NCBI GenBank assembly: GCA_951217055.1
Contig: OX578280.1
Span: 6,386,001-6,450,000 of the forward strand
Direction of reading: 5' to 3'
DNA: 64,000 nucleotides
Source: Gerris lacustris
Taxonomy: Eukaryota; Arthropoda; Insecta; Hemiptera; Gerridae
Below are positions 44,171 to 53,277 of this stretch, piece after piece; position 1 is the stretch's first letter; every line of letters begins with the position of its first letter. A program made the position numbers and the translations under genes. The notes beneath the pieces were generated by a model. It was not told where the DNA came from, did not search any database, and was given only the letters and a program-made list of their open reading frames with translations.

Positions 44171-44823
44171 ATTTATGCACCTAGGGAGTAAAGTAAGCCA
44201 TTATTCCCTGAGCGAAAAAAGTTGGTTCTTGAGGCGAAGCCCAAGAAGCCGAAGGAATTAGACTCTTTAATTCCCGAGTCGCAGCCGAGGGAATTAAAGA
44301 GTCTAATTAGCTCCCTCGGCTGCGCCTCGGGAGATAATTATCGCGAGGGGAATAATGGCACTTTACTCACGAGGTACATACAATATTTTATCTCCAGTAG
44401 AAAAAATATTCACATTTTCGTCCATTGCACAGTTTTTATTTAATATTTTAATAAATAACAATAATTATTAGCACTTTTAATAGCAGATATAAGAGATTCA
44501 ATATTAAAAACAAATAAGAATTGGAATTAAACTCAAATAGAAGGTTATTTAGATGCAGGTTATAATGTTGTAAACAAAGATAAACATGGTCAAAAAAGCG
44601 CAGTGCCGCCAACCTGATTTCGACAACTTCATTACATTAGCCATACATTTTCTACTATTCATAAAATAATTAAGTTGCAATCTTTACTTTTTTGCCCTAC
44701 TTTATTTTTTCGCCCTACTTTTACTTTTTCTCCCTACTTTTTGAGTTCAGGGATAAATAGACCTGTTTTAATCCCTCTAAACTAATTCAAACTCATAACT
44801 TTTTTTCCCCTACTGGAGATAAA
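44171..44823 (-). repeat. Family A repeat, copy 4 (inverted)
   Basis: Starts ATTTATGCACCTAGGGAGTA and ends CCCCTACTGGAGATAAAAT, the reverse of copy 1, with both ends present. The piggyBac target region reads GAATTGGAATTAAACTC, again unoccupied. Confidence 0.8.
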
Positions 44824-45147
44824 ATAAATTAAGTGCCTAAGAAATGAAAAACGTAATTTTCGCCAATACCTGGGTATCATCAGGGCTTTATTTGAGTAAA
44901 ATGGTTACTGCAATGAGTCTTAGAGAGTCTTGGTAAAATAATTGAATAGTGCGTAACCTTCTCCAGTTACTGAGAAGTACTCAGATAAAGGCCTGATGAT
45001 GTCCAGGTAAGGAAGAAAATTATCCATCAAAGTAAAATTGATTTAAGAAAATAGAGTGGCACATATAGGTTTCTCGCATACTGTAACGTAGATACTTAAA
45101 TGATGTCATGCTTTTACAAACCTTTATTGTTTAATTTTTGCTTCCGA
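44824..45147. other. Unassigned stretch
   Basis: A degraded inverted pair (CGCCAATACCTGGGTATCAT, CAGGGC at 44865 and GGCCTGATGATGTCCAGGTA at 44997) suggests a small foldback remnant of about 150 bp. No gene seen. Confidence 0.35.
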
Positions 45148-45660
45148 GCTTACCGAAGATAACGGAAGCTATGTGATCGTTCTGAAGAACGAAAATATTT
45201 TATGTCTCCGATTTCAACAATTCCAAGACAGAAATCCGTTTCAGACATCAGGGAACATTTTTGGTTCCTTGTCTGTCTGTTGGCCTGTCGGTTTGTCGGT
45301 CTGCGCTCAATTATATTTGTGAACCAACATATCTTTCAAAACTACACATCCGAATTTAATCAAATATGGACGGTAGGTCATAATTAGCCCGTTTTTGGGC
45401 CCATATAAGTGTCAACCTTCTGCTCTCATTTGTTTCTCTTTCGCAGGCGCACAAACATACATTTAAACATACAGCTTAAAAAGTACTTATCTAATTTGTA
45501 TGAAACTTTTATAGTTTATTGAATAACCCACTGATAGCTTCAGATTAATTTGAACCGTCTGCGCTCTTTACCTTTTGCTAAATTAATACTTTAATTCATG
45601 AAAGAAATCAAAACAATATTTAAAAATTAAAAAACGTATTGTTAACGTAATAACACAGCC
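45148..45660 (+). repeat. Family G repeat, single arm
   Basis: GCTTCCGAGCTTACCGAAGA, TTCCAAGACAGAAATCCG, GGTTCCTTGTCTGTCTG, GAACCAACATATCTTTC and AATTAGCCCGTTTTTGGGCC follow the order seen in the left arm of 60779-61498; the part after 45420 (TGCGCTCTTTACCTTTTGCT) follows the middle of the same element. The inverse arm is missing. Confidence 0.65.
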
Positions 45661-45734
45661 CTATACAGCGGCCCTTAGAAATTTTCTGATTCTGAAATTT
45701 GGCTCTTTATGCAATCCTGGTGAGAACCCCTTCT

Positions 45735-45900
45735 CTATAGCCTCGTCCAGATTGCCGAACCGAACAGAGGAAACAAGCCGAGCATTGTGGTCTCTGCGAA
45801 TGCCCAGTCTGAGATGCGCAGGCGCACTTTAGACTGGGCATGCGTAGAGACCAATACCTGGCTCGTTTCCTCTCTTCGGTTCGGCATTCTGGACGAGCCT
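45735..45900. repeat. Foldback palindrome, about 165 bp
   Basis: Left arm CTCGTCCAGATTGCCGAACC, GAGGAAACAAGCCGAGCATT, GGTCTCTGCGAATGCCCAG and right arm CTGGGCATGCGTAGAGACC, AATACCTGGCTCGTTTCC, GGTTCGGCATTCTGGACGAG are inverse copies with few mismatches; the short loop holds ATGCGCAGGCGCAC. GC-rich against its surroundings, so it is probably a small foldback transposon. Confidence 0.8.
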
Positions 45901-46751
45901 TAAATAGTTCAGTCATTTTCCCTTTATTTATTTTAAATCTTGAAAAAAAAGAAGATACATAGTTTTAATTTCGACTAAAAACTGTAAAAAGAGAATGTAT
46001 TTATTTATTTTATATAATCAATATTTGTGTGTGTTTATCCTTTATAGAAATTAACTATGGATGGATAAGCAACAGTTAAGTGTATTTGTTTTATTATGAA
46101 AACGTCCACTATACCTAAAAGAATACTATTTGATAAAGCAGATGGTTGGAATTTCTAAATGGAAACAGGAAGGACTGAGAATTATTGTTCAAATACTTCA
46201 AAAATACTACATTTAATAAAGTGACATTTTTAAATGTTTAATAATTTAATTGCAAATGGTTACAGTCTAAGATGAAATCTACTCAGTTTCTAAATGTTAC
46301 TAAAATAACCGTATTTAGGAGAAAAACAAAGTAGAGGATTTTGTGATTTTGATGGAATTACATGTTATTAAGGTCTCCTCGTTCCAAAAAATGTCTAATG
46401 GTGTGGACAGTGAGATGCGTTGAATCTAATTACGCTTAAACTTTCGGTGGTGTTTAAATCTAGGTTTTATAGAGAGTTGTTCTCATATTGCTGCATCAAT
46501 TAAACACTGCCTAACTCAAACATTACACAAATTACGTCTTTGCTCCTATTAAATTTACTATTATACCTGAATTAGTCTCACTTGAATTTGTCCTAATTTC
46601 GACTACGTTCAAAAAGATCATACTTCGAGGCAAAATGAAGCAATAAATCCTGATTTTTAGGCTCTAATACCCAAGTCTAAAAATATGGTAAAAAAAAAAT
46701 CTCAAAAACGGTTCCGTGCTCATTTAAATACCAATGAATCCAAATTCGTTT
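45901..46751. other. Unassigned AT-rich stretch
   Basis: Nothing recognised apart from the AGTTCAGTCATTTTCCCTTT repeat of 44029 at its left edge. Confidence 0.3.
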
Positions 46752-46950
46752 TGAGGTGGTAAGAGGTGGTTAGAGGTGGTTAGAGGTGGTTAGAGGTGGT
46801 TAGAGGTGGTTAGAGGTAGTTAGAGGTGGTTAGAGGTGGTTAGAGGTGGTTAGAGGTGGTTAGAGGTGGTTAGAGGTGGTTAGAGGTGGTTAGAGGTGGT
46901 TACAGGTGGTTAGAGGTGGTTACAGGTGGTTATAGGTGGTTAGAAGAGGT
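46752..46950. repeat. 10-bp tandem repeat, about 19 units
   Basis: The decamer TTAGAGGTGG is repeated with rare variants (TTACAGGTGG, TTATAGGTGG, one AGGTAG). It ends TTAGAAGAGGTCTAACC. The G-rich strand has regular GG pairs. Confidence 0.95.
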
Positions 46951-47570
46951 CTAACCATTTGTGATCCGTGATCCTGTAAAACATATTCTTATGACGTAAT
47001 GCTTATACAAGATTAAGAATGTTAGCTATCAAATTAATTTCTATACGATATAGGGTAAGGATATGCGGCATGCGGAAACTACAATAAATATAAATATAAG
47101 AATATTAATGTAAGAATATATTTCCAGAACAATTCTTGTTTACTGAAATAACAAATTCTTTAATATCACATAGATTTTTAAAATATTACATTAAAAAAGC
47201 TATATCAGCAAACAATTTACCTAGTTCGTACCGTTAAGACTCAATGCTAGCTGGTACTAGAATAAAAAAAAACAATAAACTAAGAACTTATCTGAGATTT
47301 GAATAAATATAATGACAGTTGAAAACAATAAAAAATAATAAAGGTAAGTTGATGTTTATAACGATATTACAAAATTAAATTATTTTAATGACAAACATTG
47401 TTAATTGAAATTAATAAAAAACTGAAAATGTATGCAATATCTTTTATTTTCTTGCGAGTATCATATCAAAAAGAAAATTGAAGCTAATCATAAACAAATA
47501 TTTGAATACTTAAAAGAATTTAATTTGTACATTAGGTATAATAAAGTGTGTATGTATATAAAACATTTAA
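46951..47570. other. Sequence downstream of the EcKinase-like gene
   Basis: AT-rich. On the minus strand AATAAA occurs at plus-strand 47443-47448, about 120 bases after the stop, a plausible poly(A) signal for the gene. No other feature. Confidence 0.35.
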
Positions 47571-48776
47571 TTAAATATAATTTTTTCTTCTAAAGAAATG
47601 TAGAAGGGAAATTATATGATTTTGAACCTGTTTCTGTGTGTAGCCTTTTTCATAAGGGTCACCCTTAGGGAAGCCTTCACGAAAATCTGATTTGCTTACA
47701 GATGAAAGTTCTAGCGGATCATTTGGATCACAAAGTGCTATCTGAGAGAGAATCAGAGCAGAAATAAAACCGAATACTTTGGTTTCAGATAGTATAGTGT
47801 CCAAATGATTTCTCGTCAGATTCTTCGAAGAAGATCCCAGCATTTGGAGATTACAGTTTAATGTTTCGACGTAAATATCCAACAAATTGTCAAGTTTATC
47901 GTCTCTTACAGAAGAATCCATCGATATAGTTATGAACTGATACAAATCGTAAGTTGGAGGACAAAATCGTGTCATTTGAAAGTCGATTAATTTGCAATCA
48001 ACAGCTTTACCTTTTTCATATCGATAAAGGATATTTGTTGTCCAAAAATCACCGTGGTTTAAAACTCTGAACATTGTTTCTTCAGCGAAAGCTTTATTCG
48101 CATCAGTCCAAAAATGATCACTTACAAATTTGACACCTTTTACAAATTGCGTTCCTTCCGGTATCTTCTCCAACATTTTAATAACAGATTTAAAATTGAC
48201 TTTTCCGAAGTAATAAGCAATACTGTCCGAACTACCATTATAAAGTGTTTCTTCATTGACAATATTGAATTTTTCAGGTGAAATTTCGTAGTATTTAAGT
48301 GATCCAGCGTGAAATTTAGCTAAAGCTATCAATGCTAATTTACAGTGATCATAATCCAATAGCTTCATACGATCTGAAATTCTATAACCGGATGTCGATA
48401 AATCATTAAGAATCATCACTTTATCATGATGATAATACATTTCAGGTGTTATACTACTTGAAAGAAGTTTGTTTACATTAGGTAAAATATCTTTGTACAT
48501 ACAAACTTCTTTTTCAACACCGTTAACTTCCAAAATGAAATCACTTAAACCTTTACCCATATCTTTCATAATGAAATCTAAACATTTCTCATCATTATCA
48601 ACTTTAATACGGATTGTAAAAAATATGATTTCACTTAAATAGTGATCCCCGGCGTTATCACTATTACCTCGTCGTTGAACGTCTAAAACTGAGTAATTTC
48701 TTTCACCGTGTTTCACTAAAATTTGATCAATCAAATTTCGATTTATACTTTGAGGTAATTCTTTTAAAGTAGCCAT
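47571..48776 (-). CDS. EcKinase-like (CHK kinase-like) protein
   Basis: A complete 401-residue, intronless frame. The family (EcKinase, DUF1679-related, CHK kinase-like) belongs to the aminoglycoside/choline kinase-type fold; known members phosphorylate ecdysteroids at the 22-hydroxyl, and the family is much expanded in insects, with proposed roles in hormone recycling and detoxification. Seen here: GDHYLSEI (residues 43-50, nucleotide loop region), FIMKDM (68-73, likely ATP-binding Lys), MILNDLS (121-127, hinge region), ALAKFHAGSL (151-160), the catalytic motif HGDFWTTNILY (241-251, Asp243 and Asn248) and IDFQ (264-267, metal-binding Asp265). Length is normal for the family. No signal peptide or membrane segment. 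Start: first ATG of the frame, with a TATAAATA-like box about 90 bases upstream (plus strand near 48860). The substrate cannot be told from sequence. All key residues are present, so it is probably functional. Confidence 0.92.
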   Translation of the reverse strand: MATLKELPQSINRNLIDQILVKHGERNYSVLDVQRRGNSDNAGDHYLSEIIFFTIRIKVDNDEKCLDFIMKDMGKGLSDFILEVNGVEKEVCMYKDILPNVNKLLSSSITPEMYYHHDKVMILNDLSTSGYRISDRMKLLDYDHCKLALIALAKFHAGSLKYYEISPEKFNIVNEETLYNGSSDSIAYYFGKVNFKSVIKMLEKIPEGTQFVKGVKFVSDHFWTDANKAFAEETMFRVLNHGDFWTTNILYRYEKGKAVDCKLIDFQMTRFCPPTYDLYQFITISMDSSVRDDKLDNLLDIYVETLNCNLQMLGSSSKNLTRNHLDTILSETKVFGFISALILSQIALCDPNDPLELSSVSKSDFREGFPKGDPYEKGYTQKQVQNHIISLLHFFRRKNYI

Positions 48777-49614
48777 TAGTTATTGTCTTTAAAAAATTAA
48801 ACACAACGAACTTATAATGTTAATGTTCCACTGAATTTTCTAATAAACTATTAAAAAACTTTATATTTATAAAAATACATTATTATTTAAGGAAACTAAA
48901 CTAATAACGCTAATCATATAATATACAATTTTCTGCTTCTCCTTAAACCAAGGATTACAAAACCAAGCTAACAGAACGAAATTTTATAATCAACTACTCT
49001 AATATATTTCAAATTAGAAAAAAAAAAATTCTCAAATTCATGATCTTATGATTACAGCTTTAAATAAAGATAGGTTAACATTTTATTTATTTAGGTATTT
49101 ATCTTCAAACTGGCAAGACAAAAGATAACGCTATTTGAATTGTAGTACAGATTAAAGACTTTGTTGATATCTTCAATTTATTCTAGTTATAAATTGAGTC
49201 TCTAAGAGTTAGTTTGTTTAAGCGTAACACGCACAGATAATATTAAACACTTATATAAAAAAAATGTCAAAAATTTAAATTATATTTAACAAACAAAAAA
49301 ATGGAGACAGATGGTCTCTGAAGATAATCAATCCACGGATTCATTCAAAATGTACAGGAATTTATGCTCGAAATTCTCTTTTACAAAAAAATTCCATAAC
49401 GAACGAACATGTACTAAAATAGTTTCTTTTTAGATCTTGTTGAACTATTCAAAAGACGAAGGAAGACCTTGCTCTCTATTGCTGGGATGAGAATCAACAA
49501 GTGTGTGACGTAGATCACGTATAGTCTTGCACATGTAAGCGACATTGCTATTATACTGGCATGTGCTAATCAGACACCTAATATCCTAGACACCTAAAAT
49601 AAAATAGACTAAGC
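48777..49614. other. Upstream of the EcKinase-like gene, no other gene
   Basis: AT-rich. The first 100 bases likely hold the promoter of the minus-strand gene (TATAAATA-like box on the minus strand near 48860). The remainder to the copia relic has no recognisable feature. Confidence 0.35.
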
Positions 49615-50337
49615 CAAAAATAATCAAATTAAAATAAATCATAACGAAGTTAAAACTAAAACAAATGAACTTAACGATATTTGGCACTCAAGATTTGGAC
49701 ACCTCAATAGAAACCAAATTGATAACATGATTAAGAAAAATTTAATCCATGGATTACCAAAATTAAAATTAGAAGAATTCAACAAAAATTGTGAGACCTG
49801 TATCAAAGGAAAAATGCATAGATTACCATTTCCAAAAAATAAACAACCACCTAGAAAAGAAAATTTACTAGATCTAATTCATACTGATATATGTGGACCA
49901 ATGCCCACTCCATCAGGAAGCGGTGCAAAATACTTCGCGACCTTCATTGATGACAAGTCAAGAAAAATTTTCATATATTTCCTAAAAAATAAAAGTGAAA
50001 TTTTTGAAAAATTTCAAGAATTTAAACATTTAGTTGAAAACCAAACTGGAAAAAGAATAAAAGCTATAAGATCGGACAATGCTACTGAATATTGCAGCCG
50101 AACTTTTAACTCTTACCTAAAGAAACACGGTATAAAACATGAACGAACTGCCGAATATACTCCCCAAATGAATCCGATAGCCGAACGCGCAAATAGAACC
50201 CTGGTCGAAATGGCAAGATGTCTGCTACTTCAATCAGGTTTACCAGAATATTATGTGGGCTGAAATGATCAACACAGCCACATACCTCAGAAATAGATGT
50301 GCAACAAAAACAATAGACTTCCACAAACCAACACTTT
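49615..50337 (+). pseudogene. Ty1/copia integrase relic
   Basis: A piece of a copia-type polyprotein. The frame is open from about 49617 with no start. It shows the GAG-pre-integrase zinc-binding region (DIWHSRFGHLNRNQ, then CETCIKGKMHRLPF) and the integrase core with its catalytic acids: HTDICGPM (Asp), IRSDNATEYCS (Asp) and QMNPIAERANRTL (Glu). An extra G near 50257-50262 moves the frame so that GLPEYYVG stops, whereas the next frame continues AEMINTATYLRNRCATKTID and ends near 50337. Reverse transcriptase, RNase H, Gag and LTRs are not in this window, so it is dead. Family G sequence adjoins it immediately. Confidence 0.88.
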
Positions 50338-50480
50338 CAACAAACCCGAATTTCATAAAAATCAGATGAGTAGTTTTTAATATTATGTTGGTTCGCAAAA
50401 ATTGGGCGACAGACCGACAGACAGACACGGAACCAAAAAATGTTCCCTGATGTCTACATCTCAACAATATGAATAATTAG
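50338..50480 (-). repeat. Family G fragment (inverted)
   Basis: AAAATCAGATGAGTAGTTTT, TATGTTGGTTCGCAAAAATT, the CAGACAGACA microsatellite and CCAAAAAATGTTCCCTGATG match the right arm of the element at 60779-61498. Confidence 0.65.
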
Positions 50481-50637
50481 AACATTTTTTGTAATAATAA
50501 AATTCCTATTTGAGAAAACATTATTTAATATTCTACTGAAAATTTACCTCTTTTTCTAACATTAAGTAGAGATCGCTAAAAAGATTTTACCCGGGGCTTT
50601 GGCTTCCTCAATCCACATCTGTTTCTAATCTCACGTT

Positions 50638-50857
50638 CAGTGGCGTAGCTAGGGCAATGGGGGCCCCCCCGGAAGAACATTTTGGGGGCCCCCCCGGAAG
50701 AACATTTTGGGCCCCTCGCCAAACAAAGGTGAATGTGAGCAAAAAAAAACCTCTTGCGTTTAGGACTGGGGGCCCCTTGTCGTTGGGTTTGGGGGCCCCC
50801 TGACGGTGGGGGCCCTCCCGCAATGCGGGCCCGAGCGGGCCCATAGTTACGCCACTG
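50638..50857. mobile_element. hAT-type MITE with 8-bp target duplication
   Basis: 220 bp between CTCACGTT (50630-50637) and CTCACGTT (50858-50865). Ends are CAGTGGCGTAGCTAGGG and CCATAGTTACGCCACTG, an imperfect terminal inverted repeat. The interior is rich in GGGGGCCCCC blocks and has a direct duplication of GGAAGAACATTTTGGG. An 8-bp duplication and CAGTGGCGTA-type ends fit the hAT superfamily. No transposase. A decayed relative is at 2823-2969. Confidence 0.9.
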
Positions 50858-50867
50858 CTCACGTTTG

Positions 50868-51030
50868 TTTGATTCCTAGGTTATCAAAGGTAGCGGAAGC
50901 TATGTGACCGTTCTGATGTATTCGGTTTCAAAATTTCCAAGACTGAAATCCGTTAAAGTCATCAGAAAACCGATTTGGTTCCGTGTCTGTCTGTGTCGCT
51001 AAATTTTTGTAAACCAACATATCCTAACCC
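50868..51030 (+). repeat. Family G fragment
   Basis: CTAGGTTATCAAAGGTAGCG, GAAGCTATGTGACCGTTCTG, TTCCAAGACTGAAATCCG, GGTTCCGTGTCTGTCTG and AACCAACATATCC match the left arm of family G. The rest is missing. Confidence 0.6.
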
Positions 51031-51184
51031 TATAACGACCCGACAAATTTTTTTTACGTAAATTCCTCACAGGAGTCAGAGAGACCCCAATTAATTAATT
51101 AAACATTTTCTTTTTCAATTATTTATATATTTTTGTAAATATAATTTGTCATACTAAAAATACCATTTAATTTTGACCACAACA

Positions 51185-51474
51185 GTAGTAGTAGTCTAGT
51201 ACTTTCTACTAGGACGGGTAGGACGAACCACATGTTCGAACCTTGCAATTAGGCCATCACTTAGGCCCTTTTTACGCCCCGCGGTAGAGAGTTCCAGCCA
51301 CTTCACACATCATACCTCTGTACATAGTACCGCCAAAGCGAGTATGATGTGATCAATAGTGAGCCATATAAATCAGAGTGTCACGGCGAGGAATCGAACC
51401 CCGTCTCGTTCCACTCGAGATTCAGTGATGGCCGAGCAGACGTGGTTTAACTCACACGGCTACGCTAGCTCCCT
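51185..51474 (-). mobile_element. tRNA-derived SINE
   Basis: Read on the minus strand, the element starts GGGAGCTAGCGTAGCCGTGT, where TAGCGTAGCCG fits the RNA polymerase III A box, and continues to a perfect B box (GGTTCGATTCC) in ACGGGGTTCGATTCCTCGCC. A unique body follows, and the 3' end is an ACT-type short tandem tail (plus strand GTAGTAGTAGT). It is flanked by TTGACCACAACA (51173-51184) and TTGACCACACAACA (from 51475), an imperfect target duplication differing by two bases. It needs a LINE partner for movement; none with a matching tail is seen here. Confidence 0.85.
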
Positions 51475-51542
51475 TGACCACAACATATAAGGATTCTAAA
51501 TTAAATAGTATGGATGTAAAATGGGGTGAGATTGGGCCAGGT

Positions 51543-51683
51543 TGTTATTGTTTTGTTTTTAATATTTTGACAAGTTAAAAGAAAATATGTATTTTTGACA
51601 GTTTGATTTTGTGATTTCAATGAAATATACTATTAGGTAAAATGACATACGAAGTTTTAAATTATTAGACACAGACGAGAACA
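51543..51683 (+). repeat. 5' LTR of BEL/Pao element
   Basis: 141 bp, TG start and CA end. Differs from the 3' LTR at two sites (ATACTATTAGGTAAA here against ATACGATTAAGTAAA). No clear TATA box within this length. GTGGTCCTTTGGAG follows directly and, starting with TGG, is the likely primer-binding site; the tRNA is not identified. Confidence 0.95.
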
Positions 51684-51715
51684 GTGGTCCTTTGGAGAAG
51701 TCAGCACCTACGGTG

Positions 51716-52282
51716 ATGTCAGTCAGAAGAAGCAAGAGATCCAATTTGGGTAAGTTACCATCAAAATTTAAAGATTTTGAAATGGATATTAAGAGTGATG
51801 ACATTGAGGCTGGGGAGGGTAGTAAGGCTGCAGACTTGGTAGCAAAAGCTATTCCTGCTCAATCAACTCGGGATATAGTGAAAGACGGTTCACTACATCA
51901 ATCTCGACGCTCACAAATATCCAAGTCAAACTCGAAAAAACAAATATATGAAGCTGAAGTAAAAGCCTTAGAAGAACTTACGCGTTTAGAAATAGATGAA
52001 GCAAGAAGTAAATTGGAACTTAAAGCGGCAGAAATTGAAGCTAAGAAAAAACTTATATTAAGACAAAGAGAATTACAAATCAGCCTGATTGGCGAGGGTA
52101 ACAGTTATAACAGTCGCGACCGCGACAGTGAGATATCTCTATCCATAGAAAGTAACATAGACCAAGAAATCATTCCCCCTAAAAAATATGTTGAAAATTG
52201 GCTTGAGAAAAATAAGATTACGGAGGACAACGATGACGTTCAGAAATGCCTGAGACCAAGTATCAATCATGACCCAGAGTGA
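51716..52282 (+). CDS. BEL/Pao Gag, N-terminal part
   Basis: 188 residues from the ATG at 51716; the frame is open slightly further upstream but has no earlier ATG. It is lysine-, serine- and glutamate-rich, with a long charged coiled-coil-like helix (EAEVKALEELTRLEIDEARS, then AAEIEAKKKLILRQRELQ), which is a usual feature ahead of the capsid part in BEL Gag. It ends NHDPE with TGA at 52280-52282. Immediately, in the -1 frame, the capsid-like part starts (next entry), and only 52273-52279 is open in both frames. So a one-base indel or a frameshift of the ribosome must join them. Confidence 0.8.
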   Translation: MSVRRSKRSNLGKLPSKFKDFEMDIKSDDIEAGEGSKAADLVAKAIPAQSTRDIVKDGSLHQSRRSQISKSNSKKQIYEAEVKALEELTRLEIDEARSKLELKAAEIEAKKKLILRQRELQISLIGEGNSYNSRDRDSEISLSIESNIDQEIIPPKKYVENWLEKNKITEDNDDVQKCLRPSINHDPE

Positions 52283-53277
52283 AAGTTTTGGACACCAGAA
52301 ATCCCTTATTCAGAGAGTTGCCACCATTTAATGGCGACATAGAACAATGGCCTTTATGGATAGAAGAGTTTACCCGATCAACAGAGATGTTTGGCTTAAC
52401 TGACCTTGATAATCTACACAGACTTCAAAAATCGTTGAAAGATAAAGCCCGACAAGTTGTGCAGGCGCTACTCATATATCCCGAAAATGTAAGTGAAATT
52501 ATAAATATTTTAAAAAGAAGATTTGGAAGACCCGATTATATAACTGAATCCCTAATTTCTAAAATTCGAAATTGCCCTTTACAAAGAGAATATAAAACAG
52601 AAGCTTTGGTTGAATTTAGTGATGTTGTGAGGAATTTAATAGTGACAGTAAAATCAATTAAACAGACACATCATTTACAGAATCCACAATTATTAAAAGA
52701 ACTCGTAGGAAAACTTTCCCCTCATATGAAAATAAGTTGGGGCCAGTTTGCTTATAAGTTTGACGCGGGATTCCTTAGTTTACTAGAATTTTCTCAGTGG
52801 CTGAGTGAGCTAGCAGATGCGGCCGCAGTTGTGACACCGTTGAACGTAGCAGATTACAAACACGATGACAAACGGCAACTTAAAAATTTTACATTCGTCA
52901 CAAATAAAAGTAAATCTGACCAAAATAATGAAAATAACAAATCTTGTTTAATTTGTAAACAAAAATGTAAACTCACGGTTAATGAAAGGTGGAGCTGTGT
53001 GACTAAGTTTAAAAGATGTTTCGCTTGTTTGAAAGAGCGTCACCAGGTACGGCAATGCCTGGCAAAAGAGAAATGCGGTATAGACGGATGCGAATTAAAA
53101 CACCATAAACTACTTCATCCGGACAAAAAGATAGAAAAAACGACGGGAGACAAAAATCAACAGACTACTACAACTACATCAGACACCAAGAAAAATGAAG
53201 TGGTGGGACATCAAAGTGAAAAAGAAAATTTTGCTTCGAATTATACCGGTAACCCTAATTGGAGAAGACAACATTGA
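52279..53277 (+). CDS. BEL/Pao Gag, capsid and zinc-knuckle part
   Basis: About 332 residues with no ATG of its own at the start. LPPFNGDIEQWPLWIEEF is the conserved entry of the BEL Gag (DUF1759-type) region, followed by LKDKARQVVQALLIYPENV and ILKRRFGRPDYITESLI. The C-terminal part is Cys/His-rich (CLICKQKC, CFACLKERHQVRQCL, CGIDGCELKHHKLLH), the DUF1758-associated zinc-binding region that binds RNA. It overlaps pol by 83 bases. Without a frame change from the preceding part it probably is not made as a separate protein. Function is to form the particle that packages element RNA. Confidence 0.8.
   Translation: MKVLDTRNPLFRELPPFNGDIEQWPLWIEEFTRSTEMFGLTDLDNLHRLQKSLKDKARQVVQALLIYPENVSEIINILKRRFGRPDYITESLISKIRNCPLQREYKTEALVEFSDVVRNLIVTVKSIKQTHHLQNPQLLKELVGKLSPHMKISWGQFAYKFDAGFLSLLEFSQWLSELADAAAVVTPLNVADYKHDDKRQLKNFTFVTNKSKSDQNNENNKSCLICKQKCKLTVNERWSCVTKFKRCFACLKERHQVRQCLAKEKCGIDGCELKHHKLLHPDKKIEKTTGDKNQQTTTTTSDTKKNEVVGHQSEKENFASNYTGNPNWRRQH

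Noticed and set aside
51692..51715. Gag start at 51692
   Set aside because: The codon there is TTG; the first ATG is at 51716.
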